Positions 49,601-60,849 are shown, counted from the stretch's first letter. The stretch is 64,000 nucleotides of DNA from Trebouxia sp. TZW2008 (GCA_002118135.1 BDIU01000216.1:124166-188165), one strand, 5' to 3'. Notes: a model not told the origin generated them from the letters alone. A program made the numbers and translations.

Positions 49601-52175
49601 ATGCCAAATTGCCATGCATATACAGACTTGATCAAACAGGGACAAAGGGTTCCACTAAATTGTCTCACCTGAATCAACCCAGTTGGGCTGCTGCATCACA
49701 CACATGGTCGACTTTTGGAGCCAGACATGTACAATGGCTGTGTTACATCATATTGCTGTGTGTATATAGAGGTGATCCAGCATGTATAGGCACAGGTAGG
49801 GGTCCCATCTACGGTCCCACCTTTGAGGACGAGTTGGATTCACGTCTGACTCATTCAGGCATGGGAACAATGAGCATGACCAATCTACAAGCCCTTCTTT
49901 GTGCAAACACTGCTCTGTGTATAGGGAGGTGATCCAACAGGAACAGGCACAGGCGGGGAGTCAATCCACGGCCCCACCTTCAAAGACGAGGTGGATTCAA
50001 GGCCGATTGATTCAGGCAGGGGACTTGCACACAAGCGACTCACAGGCGAGGCAACAGCTGTACCATAGTATGTGACTGAAGAGCTGCTGTGTGTGCGGAG
50101 GTGATCCAGCAAAAACAGGCACAGGCAGGGAGTCTATGTATGGCCCAACCTTCCAAGACAATATGGATTCACGGCTGACTCATTCGGGCAGGGGGTCCCA
50201 TGAGCACAGCCTATTGCAGCTCGTACTGAAGAGTTATCAGCAGTAGAAGCCATGCCGTGTGATGTCGTGACTATAGTCTCATTGGTGTCTGACTTTTTGT
50301 ACAGGGAGGTGATCCAACAGGAACAGGCACAGGTGGGGAGTCCATCTACGGTCCCACATTCAAAGATGAGTTGGATTCACGGCTGACTCACTCAGGCAGG
50401 GGCATCATGAGCATGGCCAACTCTGGCCCTGCTACCAACGGTTCCCAATTCTTCATTCTGTACAAGTCGGCGCGGCATCTTGACTACAAGCACACAGTGT
50501 TTGGCAAAGTTGTTGGAGGTGAGACAATTGACATACAGTTCAAGCATGTAGTTTTCAAACCTTTGGCCTGGCATCTGGTCCAAGTACAAGATGTTGGACA
50601 AAGGTGTTGCAAGCGCAAATCTCTGTCTTGTACAAGTCGGCCAGGCATCTCAACTAAAAGCACACGGTGTCTGGCAAAGTTGTGCAAAGGTCAGTGGCCC
50701 ATGTTTTTTTTCTCTCCCGAAAGGCTTTTTTTCCTCAAGGCCTGTTCTTCTCAACCCTTTTTTTTTCTCTTCGAGAATTCTCCTCAAGGCCTTTTCTCTT
50801 CTTTTTTTTTTAAGTTACTCTTTTGGCCTAGCCTCATAACTTCAAGCATACGTTGTTTGGCAAGCTTGTGTGAGGCAAAGTGCCTGCTTCCAACAATCTC
50901 CAGTTCTCTTTTGGCCTAGCCTCATGACTTCAAGCATATGTTGTTTGGCAAGCTTGTGTGAGGCAAAGTGCCTGCTTCCAGCGATCCCCAGTTCTCTATC
51001 TTCTACAAGTCAGTGCGGCATCCTGACTACAAGCACACAGTGTTTGGCAAAGTTGATGGAGGTAGGTTCAATGCATGTTTCGAACATGCAGGATGTGGTA
51101 CAATGATAGTTTATGATTTTGCCTGGTTATCACAGGCCCAGTATGTTTGGCAAAGTTGTGGAAGGTAAGATGCCTGCCATCAACAGCTCGCAACTCCTCC
51201 TGTACAGGTTGGCCTCTCCAAAGACTCTGTAAGACCAAGACTAGTCAGCAGTTGTCAACTGCTCGTTGCCTTGAGCTGGCAATTGCGATTGGCATTGTTG
51301 ACTGGCTACAGCGTGCCCAATGCTTCCTTTTCTTCTTTCTCGCATCGTTTTCAAGATTTTCCGTTTTGTCACGCAGGCTTTGACGTGTTGACAGCTATGG
51401 AACGTGTGCCAGTTGATGGCGATGACAGACCAGAGCAGGAAATCAAAATCACAGGCGCAAGCGTGTTTGTGAACCCCTATAAGGAACTGGAAGAAGAAGA
51501 GCGCAAAAAGGCTGAAGCAGAGCGAAAACAGGCAAGCAGGCCATGCTTCGTGTGCACATGTACTCCATCAAGCTGTTAATGCTGAATGTATACATGCACC
51601 ATGTTGCTAGACTTTCCTGAAATGCAGAATGTTTTGTATCAATTCTGTTGATATGTGAAGATGTAGTGCAATTCCTGATACTGCAGCAGTAGGTGCTGTT
51701 TTGACATGAGAAGCGTGTGCCACATTAGACTGCACCAGCAGTCACGCTTAAACTCTGCTTGCTGCACAACATCATGAAAGTTGGTATATTGCGTTTGGGT
51801 CTGTCTCTGAAGCTAGTCCCTGACTATGCTGGATGATCTGTTGCCACCAGTGGGCAAATGATGCCATACAACAGCAGCAGCCTCGTTAAGCGGCATGCTG
51901 CTGAAGGCCTGAGTTTTGCGTGTCACTTGCAGGCAGAAAAGGAAGCAGGACCGCCAGATATTGAGGAAGAGGGCGTTGGAAACTGGTTTAGCAATCCTGC
52001 TGGTACCAGCAGTACTGCAGCAAATGGGTCTGGTGTCGGCAAATACCTCAGTAGCGCGCCAAAGAAGCCCGCTGGTCAAGCTGCCGCGGATACTGCGCTC
52101 GATGTACAGCCCGCTCCTGTTGTCAAAAAGCAGAAAGTCAAACAGGCCGGTTATGGTAATTTTGATGCATGGTGA
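43605..52175 (+). CDS. PPIL2: U-box cyclophilin-type peptidyl-prolyl isomerase (PPIL2/CYP65 type)
   Basis: Nuclear protein joining a U-box (E3 ubiquitin ligase fold) to a cyclophilin domain; relatives associate with the spliceosome. Twelve exons: 43605-43633, 43815-43935, 44636-44803, 45695-45865, 46405-46566, 47055-47161, 47671-47768, 48110-48256, 49130-49380, 50305-50518, 51377-51531 and 51933-52175; 1866 nt, 621 aa. Start [10 protein letters not shown], then YLTATEW and the U-box ([32 protein letters not shown]). Then [19 protein letters not shown]. The cyclophilin part has [70 protein letters not shown]. The end NFDAW is conserved. The active-site Arg (FHR) and QFF are present, though Trp of the drug loop is replaced (LDYKHT). 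Two introns use GC donors (after 45865 and 51531). Confidence 0.94.
44340..44640 (+). repeat. Copies of PPIL2 exon-3 start
   Basis: The start of exon 3 (44636; TGTACAGCTGATGGCACTGT) recurs near 44347, 44424 and 44531 with variants of GCTGATGGCACTG followed by ATGACATCAC or ATGACACC. Spacing is about 77, 107 and 105 bp. Acceptors are partly decayed. Confidence 0.8.
45203..45858 (+). repeat. Four 164-bp tandem copies of PPIL2 exon 4 with acceptor
   Basis: Copies start at 45203, 45367, 45531 and 45695, an exact period of 164 bp, with only a few substitutions. Each holds an acceptor (GCATGCAG), 128 nt of exon 4 and, in the first three, CTTCCAG followed by GCAATGCG and about 35 bp of spacer. Only the fourth continues into the full exon. 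Splicing any of copies 1-3 into the message at GC sites would shift the frame and meet a stop. Confidence 0.95.
46235..46345 (+). repeat. Copy of PPIL2 exon-5 start
   Basis: About 105 bp including acceptor TGTGCAG and the start GGGGCGAAACTTGTG repeat exon 5 from 46239, 166 bp upstream of the working exon at 46405. Short tail copies of the same exon, with GTGAG donors, follow downstream near 46735-46750 and 46920-46955. Confidence 0.85.
47525..47605 (+). repeat. Copy of PPIL2 exon-7 start
   Basis: GTTGCAGCCCCCAGAGCCTG with about 60 more bp repeats exon 7, starting at 47532, 139 bp upstream of the working exon at 47671. A short tail copy (CAGCAGCACCATG) lies near 47860. Confidence 0.85.
48828..49200 (+). 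repeat. Three 151-bp tandem copies of PPIL2 exon-9 start
   Basis: Starts at 48828, 48979 and 49130, period 151 bp, nearly identical. Each holds an AG acceptor, about 118 bp of exon sequence ([13 protein letters not shown] reading) and a 33-bp tail (TTGATCTGACAGCATCTGTA). Only the third continues into the full exon; the first two run into a TGA right after the duplicated part. Confidence 0.95.
49765..51170 (+). repeat. Copies on both sides of PPIL2 exon 10
   Basis: Start copies of exon 10 (GGAGGTGATCC...) begin near 49768, 49925 and 50096 before the working exon at 50305. Tail copies end near 50689, 50872, 50964, 51061 and 51164 after the working end at 50518; several keep a GT donor (GATGGAG-GTAGG, GTGGAAG-GTAAG). 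Spacings are 92-209 bp, mostly 150-180. Copies are decayed to varying degrees, with frame breaks. Confidence 0.9.
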
Positions 52176-52301
52176 AAGTGAAATCTGGTTTCAGATGAAT
52201 GACGACATGCATGCAATTCAGCATGCACTCGTCGTTGCGCTGAACGCGCTGTAGCATCACCATTGCCAGACGAGACGTGCCGCTGGGTGGAAAGCGTATA
52301 G

Positions 52302-55300
52302 ATGGCCAACGCGCTGCATGCATTGGTGATTGGAGGGTCGATCGGCGGGTTGTCGGCTGCCCATGCCCTCCTTAGAGCCGGTTGCCGAGTCACTGTGCTG
52401 GAGCGGGCGCCTCAGGTTTCCGGCAACTCGCTAGGAGCGGTACGATCTTCCTTTACAAAGTCATGTTTCTGTCGCACGCCCATCAAATGGAAGCCTGGCC
52501 AGCTGCCATGCCATACATGCTTCACCTGTGCTCTTGATACAAGCTAAGAGCATTCAGCAATAATGCGCATGCAGCAAGTCTGTCAAGTCTGTCAACAAAC
52601 GGACACTTGGTATATGAACTTGGCCCTTTCAGTGATATGCATGCTGAGGAGCTGATACACAATAGTATCGTTGCATTAGATGCTGGGATGCATACATGCT
52701 GCGTGCTGAGCCAGCTTGCCTGTGTATTGTCGAGGGGTCAAATACAGGTGTCAAAGAAGATTGGTTTCGCCGTAGTCTGACCAGGAAGAGCCACTGCCCC
52801 CCCGCCTGGAACATCCATCACAACCTTGTTGGCTGACTGAGGATGTGAAACCGCTCCTCCTCCTCCACCTCCACAAATCTGCCGGGACTTGACATTGCCA
52901 TCACTGTCCCTGTATGCAGGGCTTTTGTATCTTGGGGCAAAGGAGTGTCTGCAGACATCTGACCAACGCTGAAGTCAATGCATGTAAACAAAATCGCAGC
53001 GATTGTTACAAAGTCCATGGCATCAGTGGCTGCTGCTATTGCTGAAGCCGCAGCGTCTGTGATGTCAAAAGCTGCTGACCGCAAGAGCTGAAAGCAGGCA
53101 GCAAGCACTCCAGATTAATTGTTTGACTACTGAAAAAAGGCAAACCACTTGCAGGGCTTGGGCCTTGACACTCCAGTCTGCGATCTCCTTCGTTCATGGA
53201 CATCGCAACAGAAGTTCGACGAGAACAGCTTGCCTCTGCCCATTGAAGAGAACAGGCTCCTTGAAGACCGTCAAGCCAGGACGTTGTTTCATGATGATGC
53301 GTACAAACACCGAAGGTGCAGTTGCATTACACATAGCGCCTACCTTACATATTGCATAGAGCAGCCGGGCCTTTCAATCAAAGTTTCACCCTTACAAGCA
53401 GTTTGTGTCATCTGCGTCTGGTTGTATTTGGTGTTTGCATGATCAAACCTGTTTAACAAACAATCACTGTGCAAAAGTTGGACTGCCTGCACCGCAACAT
53501 GTTCTACGCATGGCCAAGCAACAGGTTCAAGCACTTGCTTCCTGAGACGACCCCATCCTATACTCTGTGATCCTTCTTATTGTCTCTGCACCAGCTTGAG
53601 CATGATGGACATGAGCCTCAATTGTGCCTCACAGTCACTCAGGCATTGAGGCAGCAAAGTGATCACCTGAGAGTCACTGCCCGTGCATTACCGCTTATGA
53701 CCAACAGCATCAGCACAGCAGACAGCACAGCGCAGACAGAATGGTCTCAGCTGCCGACAGCCTGGTACTTACTCACTTGGCTCACGAGCTGAGGCGTGGC
53801 TTGCCAGCACGTCACAGGACATCAACAGGCAGCAAACTGATCTGAGATCTGTTGTTTCTGTGCAGTACTCACTGGAGCAACATTCACCACACACTGCTTC
53901 ATGCGCTGCCCGATGAAAGCATCATGCACTTCCACCACACAGTCACAGACTTCACCCAGCAGGAGGGCAGCAGCAAGGTTCAAGTCACAGCTGAAGTGGG
54001 GGAGCAAAAGCGAAAGCAAACTTTTGAGGGGGATCTGCTGATAGCTGCTGACGGCTCGATGTCAATGGTGCGCTCCAAATTCAGACCAAAAGACCAGCGC
54101 AGGTGTGCTGCGCTTGCATTTGTGTTGTGCTTGCATTTGTGTTGTGCTTGCATGTGCTTCATTCAATCTTGAAGTGAATGCACAGTTGGGCTGTCATTCC
54201 AGCTTTGTTGTCTGTGCCTCGTAGCTCCGAAAAACTTCCCCTGGTACATTCTGATACATTTCGGAACGCATATGATGTCATTTTTTCACCCTCAAATCAG
54301 CAAGCCACACCTTCAGAGGTCTGTCTCAGCATGATCATGTCTACCTCAGTTAGAATCCATTCAAACCCCAAGACCAACGCAGGCGAGACCTGCTTGCACC
54401 TGTGCCGTTTCAGCTTAAACTGGAGGGACAATCAGATTGTCAGAGCAGCTTTGCCATTCCTGCCTTCTGGACGTGACAAGTCTATCAAGGACTTGCCTTT
54501 CTACACGGATACAGGTTACTAACAAGCTCAACCACCCATTCTGCATTTGAGCAATTTATGAGCTTCAGAGGGTTTTCCTGGCTCGTCAATTAACAGAACA
54601 TGTCAGAGATGGCAAAGGGAGGAGCTAATTCAGTGGAGACAGCTTGAAGTGCAATGTATGAATGCTCATGCCTGGAGACGCAGGCATGAGTATAAGAAGG
54701 ACATTTGGACAGTGCATGGGAGCTGGTGCAGGTCATCCCTAATCCTCAATTAACACCATGACATGCCACAAATGCACCAGCTATGACGCCGTATCCAGGC
54801 ATGTTGCACTGCAGGTCAAGCTTGTTTAAGATCTGCCTGTTTCTCGAATCTCACCTAGTACATGAAAAAACGCTCAAAATGTGCAGGTACTCAGGCTATA
54901 TTGCATGGAGGGGGGTCATGAGAGCAGGTGAAAACCCTCAAGTGGCAGCAGCCGTCAGAAAGGCATATTCCGGCATGGGCAACACCCTATACTTTGACAT
55001 AGCCAAAGGAACTCACTCAGTGCTGTATGAGCTGCCTGAAGAGCGACTCAACTGGTTGTGGTGAGCGCCCCTCAACCCTCACCCCCTGAACCCTTTTTGC
55101 GCACCCCCCTTCGCCTCACCCGTGTCTTCCCCCTCCTGCATTGGCTGACAATGAGTGACGCAACACCCTGTACTTTGACTTTGCCAAGGAGACGCGTTCA
55201 GTGCTGTATGAATTGCCTGAGGAGCGACTCAACTGGTTGTGGTGAGCGGCCCCCCTCCCCCTTTGCGCACCCCCTTTTGCCTCATTCCGTATCTTCCCCC

Positions 55301-58300
55301 TCCTGCATTGGCTGACAATGAGTGGTGCAACATTGACATGGCCAAGGAGACCCATTCAGTGCTGTATGAAGCCTGAGGAGCGACTCAACTGGTCGTGGTG
55401 AGCGCGCCCCCCCCCCCCCCCCCCCNNCCCCCCCCCCCCCCACTTCTTTGCGCAGCCCCCTTTGCCTCACCCCGTATCTTCCCCCTCCCGCATTGGCTGA
55501 CAATGAGTGACGCAACACCCTGTACTTTGACATTGCCAAGGGGACACACTCAGTGCTATACAAGCTTTCTGAGGAGCAAATCAACTGGCTGTGGCAAGCA
55601 GCTTTGCTATCCCTGAGACCCACCCCTTGCATGCCCGACCCTGAGACCCCCCTGCAAGGCAAGAATGGCCCACAGCAACCGACGCATTAACTTAGTCTCA
55701 CTGCATCAAAGACATGTACTCAGTGCTGTATGATTCATCAGTCTCAAGTGGCTTTGCTCGCTCCATGTCTTGCAGACTTAGCCTCTATGAGGGGTCACAA
55801 GGAATATATTGCGCAGAGCAGCTACACCAGTGCAGATTTCTCTAAGTCATCACAGTGATACCACTCTCTGACAGTGAGTCACACCAGAGACTGCTATCAC
55901 TTTGATGACAAGAAGCCGTCAGAACTGGTGCATGTTCTCTGGCATTGAAAGTGGTGCATCAATGTAATCAAATATGTGAACGCAATGCTGCACAATATCA
56001 GCGGTTGACATTGAGAGATAAGCATTGCAAGCAATAGCCATTCTTTGATACAGTATGCAGTACTTGATGGCTTGCAGCCATCAATATGAACTTATTTCTA
56101 GGTATGTAAAGCAGCCAGGGCCAGACTTTCCAAGCTCGTCCGTCACTGTGAAGGCTATAAATGACAAGATACAGCATTGATGCTCACTTTCATTGATCAC
56201 AGGCAGTGAAAGTTGCAATCTGAGCATGCAATGCTGAACCATGAGCAATACTCAACCATGAGATGTGATTCTTTTCAGGCTTCCACTGATGCAATGCAAT
56301 TGTGTTTAGGTATGTGAATCAGCCAGAGCCGGAGCTTCGAGGCTCCTCAGTCACGCTGAGAAGCAACAGATGACAGGATGCAGCATTTGTGCACACCATA
56401 TCTGATTGCAGCCTTGAATCGATGTGATCTTGTTTCCAGGTATGTGAATCAGCCAGAGCCAGAGCTTCAAGGCTCCTCAGTCACCCTCAAAGCTACAGAT
56501 GACAGGATACAGCAGATGCACCAGGAAGCTGACCAAATTTGGACTCCAGAACTGGCTCAACTGATGAAGGTAGGTAGTCATGGTCAACTCACCATAAGTC
56601 GTTGTACTTTTGGCACAACTTGACTGTAGATGAAAGCTAGTACAAGTTCAGTATAGCAGATGCACCAGGAAGCTGACCAAATTCGGACTCCAGAACTGGC
56701 ACAGTTGATGCAGATAGGCAATGTCCAAACTCATAATGGATTCCTGGGGTTTTGGTAGTGTTTGGTGTATTCTGTTGCGCAGCATGTGGCAGATGGAATG
56801 CAGCACATGCACCAGGAAGCTGAACAGATTTGGACTCCAGAAATGGCCCAGCTGATGAAGGTAAATTGTCATGGTGAAGTATATTATGGTTTCTGAGTTT
56901 CTGGCAGGCATTAGCTGTTGTCTTCTATCTTCCGTGTGGTAGCTGCGATACAGCAGATGCGCCACAAAGCTGTACAGATTTGGACTCCAGAACTGTCCAA
57001 CTGTGAAGTTGGCTTTTCGTAACACTCAATGTGCAGTCTGCAAGCATTGCAGTGGGTAGATGTATCAGGTCTGGCCTGAATTGGGTAATGCAAGACGCTG
57101 CTGCCACGGTATCACGTGTGATGCGCAAGTGTGTCAGCGTGTCAGCCACTGACATGGAAAGTATGATGTTATTCCTGTTTGCAGTGGAAACGTACATGCA
57201 TGTGTTTGCCACCTTGGGTAGATGTGATCTTGTGCGCTGTCCAACAGAAGGAAAATGCTGAAGACGCTCTTTCTGCCGCAGGCAACAGAGTCACCGTTTA
57301 TCAATGCCATCTTTGATAGAGAGCCGCTGGATCAGTTTGTGTGGGGAAGGGTGGTGTTGCTAGGCGAAGCTGCTCATCCAACCACCCCTCATGGCCTCAG
57401 AAGGTAATCATGTTGGACACAGTTCAGGAAAACATTCCAGTCATGCTGTTGTTATGCACGGCAATGCAGCAGCCAGCAAGAAGGTTACTCACGCAATCGA
57501 CCCTCATGGCCTCAGAAGGCAAGATGAGAGTCTCTTTTCATCTGCTCTACACACAGCTGCAAAGCTGTTTTTGTGTCTATTTGTGCATTGCCCTATTACC
57601 ATCTTTTTTCGCTTGGGTCTATTTGTGCATTACCCTATGACCATCTTTGACTTAGATCACTTTACTGACTTGCGTCATCGCAATATTTTTGATGCAACGT
57701 GCAATATTGGGTAGCAAGTGTGGTTTCTGCTAGCCATTAGCTTTTTAGTCAAGGGTGCAGCTGTCAGTGCTGATTCAAGTGCTGCTGGTGTTTTGCAGTA
57801 CCAATATGGCAATAGCAGATGTTGGCAAACCAGGAGACGCCATCAGCAAGCACCAAGGCAACCCTGATGCAGCGTTGCAAATCTGTTACTCTGGTCATTG
57901 GCATATGTGTTGACATGTAGATTCAGCACTGTTGAAACTTTTGCTTGGCTGTTGCAGTACCAATATGGCCATAGCAGATGCTGGCAAGCTAGGAGATGCC
58001 ATCAGCAAGCATACAGGTGACCTTGACGGAGCGCTGCAAGACTACCAACAAGAGAGGATACCACAAACCACCAGCGAGGTTTGTATTCTGCCGCTCTGTG
58101 ATGTATCACTTGATGAACCATCTGTGCGTCGTATCGACAGGTGACAACATTCTTCATGCATCTCACAGCATCTTGTTACATTGGGTTTTGGCTTGCTAAT
58201 GGCAGATCAAGTTCATAGACAGGCCTGTAAATCAGCAGGGACGGCTCTTGCCATGTAGTGGTAGCTCTCTGCTTCCAGACAACGGGACAGTCTATGCGTT

Positions 58301-58672
58301 GAGGTGTCACACCAGAAGCCCCTTGCAATTAGATGCAGCTCACAGCCATTTGCTCTATCTTAAGGAGCCGTATATATGGAGCTTGTTTTGCAGTAATGTA
58401 TAGGTCATAACTAGTCGCATCTGTCACTGCACAGATCTACAGGCATGCACTTGCGTCGATTTCAGGTGCTGTTCTCAAGATGGCTTGGCCAAGTGAAGCA
58501 AGGTTTGCAGAATCCTGATGACCCCTTTCTGTGGCCACATGCTGACCAAGCCATGCTGGACCAGCTGCATCAAAGCAACATGCAGAGTTTTGACCCCAGC
58601 AAGCACAAGTTCGCCAAAACGAATGCAGCTAGCACAGCATTTCCAGATGCTGCAGCGTCAAAGGTGGTGTGA
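52302..58672 (+). CDS. FAD-dependent monooxygenase (aromatic hydroxylase type)
   Basis: Class A flavoprotein monooxygenase; substrate unknown. Eight exons: 52302-52439, 53155-53315, 53866-54102, 54887-55060, 56440-56569, 57282-57403, 57958-58078 and 58466-58672; 1290 nt, 429 aa in frame. The Rossmann FAD motif is at the start (ALVIGGSIGGLSAAHALLRA, VTVLER). The middle DG motif reads DLLIAADGSMSMVR. The second FAD site is GRVVLLGEAAHPTTPHGLR, then NMAIADAGKLGDAI; the usual GD is GE here. No targeting peptide or membrane helix is evident. The start lies 126 bp after the PPIL2 stop, in a CpG-rich spot. The introns hold many exon-edge copies. The domain family is secure; a particular reaction is not. 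Confidence 0.85.
55140..55600 (+). repeat. Three copies of monooxygenase exon-4 tail, with poly-C tract
   Basis: The last about 90 bp of exon 4 (end 55060) recur with ends at 55241, 55397 and 55593, each reading CAACTGG..GTG followed by GTGAGC (GCAAGC in the last). Intervals are 181, 156 and 196 bp. The spacers contain C-rich runs, including a long poly-C at 55407-55440 interrupted by two N. Confidence 0.9.
55407..55440. other. Poly-C homopolymer with two unknown bases
   Basis: About 34 bases of nearly pure C with NN at 55426-55427. The true length is not resolved; this is a likely assembly or sequencing limit. Confidence 0.9.
56100..57010 (+). repeat. Copies on both sides of monooxygenase exon 5
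   Basis: Start copies (GTATGTGAATCAGCCAGAGC) begin at 56101 and 56310 before the working exon at 56440. Tail copies (GCACCAGGAAGCTGACCAAA) end at 56713, 56860 and 57008 after the working end at 56569, spaced 144, 147 and 148 bp. The second tail copy keeps a good GTAAAT donor. Confidence 0.92.
57455..57525 (+). repeat. Copy of monooxygenase exon-6 tail
   Basis: CGACCCTCATGGCCTCAGAAG recurs at 57498-57518, 115 bp after the same tail at the working exon end (57403), now followed by GCAAG in place of GTAAT. Confidence 0.75.
57796..57885 (+). repeat. Copy of monooxygenase exon-7 start
   Basis: From 57799, TACCAATATGGCAATAGCAG and about 70 more bases repeat the exon at 57958, 159 bp upstream, including its TTGCAG acceptor. 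Confidence 0.9.
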
Positions 58673-59232
58673 CACAAATGAAATCAACAGAGCTTGCACA
58701 GGGCTGCACTCTTCACATGAAGAGCTAAGTTGCGGCTTTCAAGTGCCATTGACGACAATTCTAGCGAGCTGACTTATCGGCTTGTCAAGGCAACAGCTTG
58801 TGAAGTAAAAATATTTACAGTTTTGCTTTGCTCAGGGATTAGCCATGCTGACTGCATGCTGCAGTCAATACTCTGTGTTACTCCTGACATATTGCTTTCA
58901 GGGCTGCTGCTGTCTGTGAACAGAACTTGTGCGACAGCCCTGCCTTGTTGAGGACAGGTAGTGACAGCTGTGACTTTTGAGACCCTGATGCGCATACCTG
59001 CGCATGACTCTGCGAAATTTGAGCAGGTGACTTACAGATCTGTAAAGCGTGATCAAGATTGACCCTCCCAGATTGACCTTCAGAACACAGCGCCCCAGCC
59101 CCGACACGAACACCCCTTGCTGGCACGCTACAAATTCGTCAAGCCAGAACAAGCGATGCTTGGGAGAGAGAGAGCCTTAACATTGTCTTCAGCAGCACGC
59201 CAGTTCAAGTAAGTGAGTTCAAGTGCCCTGAA

Positions 59233-59303
59233 TGTCGCTTGGCGTCGCTCTGAAACCATCCAGAGTGGCATTTAGATGCCCCAAGCCTGACAAAGACCCC
59301 TTC
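59233..59303 (-). repeat. Dispersed ~70-bp repeat, copy 1
   Basis: About 90% identical to 60854-60925, both in the same orientation, 1.6 kb apart. On the minus strand it can be read VFVRLGASKCHSGWFQSDA, the same as the other copy except Leu for His after Arg. It has no in-frame ATG. Confidence 0.85.
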
Positions 59304-60350
59304 ATAAATTGGGTTGGAGGTCAAGCCCTGGCAGGGTCTTAGTCAGCGGTCTGTTAGGTCAATTAGGTCACAGAAGGGTTTTGGACTGGAGGTGTGTAAA
59401 GCTCTCGACCAGCTCTGCAGTGCCCGACTCCTAGTGACACCAGATGATCATGAGCTAGCAAGTTCTCAGCATTTAGATCAAAGCACAGCAGACTGTGCTT
59501 GGGATTCTACATACATAGTCTCAGTCCAAACAGGAAGATTCTTTGGCTGTCATCGGGACCTACGGTGTATCCTGTACCTTCATTACAGCAGAAACTGGGT
59601 AACTCTGCAGCTGGCTTAGAAAATGTTGAGGCAATGGCAATCGATTCAGCTGTTGAGGATTGATATCAACCGTCTCAGCAGACTCGGCTCATCAATATCA
59701 AGATCAAGAAGTATCTTCGGCCTGCTGTTTGTTGTTTCCCAAAAAGCCTTGCAGCATTTTGAAGTCCCTACTCTTAGTACTTCCATGCATCTGTTGCTAC
59801 TAGATGGCCATGGTAATCCTAGATGTTTGCTTGCAGTCATAGAGACACGTGAAGCGTGACCTGCTGGCAGGGCTTTAAATATGTTGCAAAAAAAAGCTGT
59901 AGGCACGGCTGCTTGCTAAACTGTGGGCTTGGTAGCTCCGCAGGTGCCATTCAGTTATATGCATGTAACATACTGCTGATGTCATTGAGTCTCATTGAGC
60001 TCAATGGCTGATGTCACCGCATGTGGTTGTCCTGTAACATCACACCAGTACACTGCACAGATGCTGCGCTCAGTCATGTTGTGCTTGACCATGCCTTGCA
60101 GTCATTCATGCAAGCTGGCCGCTTCTGACTGCAGGGACTTTCATGTGCTTGTTGCCAAAGCAAATATGCAGCAACACATTCAAGCGCCATGTAATTCAGC
60201 AATTGCACTGCACTAGCATCCCGGTTGGCAAATCCAAGGGCCAGCAGCAATCTAGCACGACTGCCACTTCACACTGCTCTAGTCAGTAACTTTCTGTGCA
60301 GCTTGCAAGTCCTGATGTATCCAGTGACAGCGATTTTGCAAGGGGTTCTA

Positions 60351-60387
60351 GTCAAACTAAGTCACGAAATTCGTGACTTAGTTTGAC
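60351..60387. repeat. 37-bp palindrome
   Basis: Two 18-bp arms (GTCAAACTAAGTCACGAA and its exact reverse complement) around a single central A. It could form a perfect hairpin or cruciform. It lies in intergenic DNA and no flanking target-site duplication was noticed. Confidence 0.95.
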
Positions 60388-60849
60388 CTTTTCGTTCACT
60401 GAAGATGCACAAGTGTGTCTGGTCAGGTGTGTAGGTCAGTGCAACCCAGCAATGCTGTTCCGTTTCGAGCTGAAGCTTTGTCTATCAGATACAGGGTGGT
60501 TGTATGCAATTGGAGCAAAAGTCAATCTCGCATTTGATACACCTCACAGGCCCTACACAGATTTTAAATCCTTTGTTACACTGCATTGTTGGGCTCGTTA
60601 AATGTTCAGTATGATTTTCAGCGGGAAACAATGCTGCAGCTGCTGTGAAAGCGCTGCTTTTCTCGGGGCACAGTGCGAATTTTGACTGTCTACCGTATTG
60701 TCTTGGCTGGTCAAGACTTTGCCAGACCACACGCCTTTGACGCACATAGCGCATCCCGCCCCTAGCCCTGCAATTTTGTGTTCGCGCGTTGTCGGTGTCA
60801 TGAGCAGTGCACCCAGTGAGAGAACACCCGCGTTGGCCGGCCAATAGAT

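Larger units (their letters stand above)
58673..60849. other. Intergenic region with palindrome and dispersed repeat
   Basis: About 2.2 kb with no secure gene. It contains a 37-bp near-perfect palindrome (60351-60387) and one copy of a roughly 70-bp repeat (59233-59303). A minus-strand open stretch (59152-58898) ends at a plausible donor but has no family match. Confidence 0.5.

Noticed and set aside
55116..55662. Pro/Gly-rich minus-strand open frames
   Set aside because: They are antisense to the C-rich repeat array and cross unknown bases.
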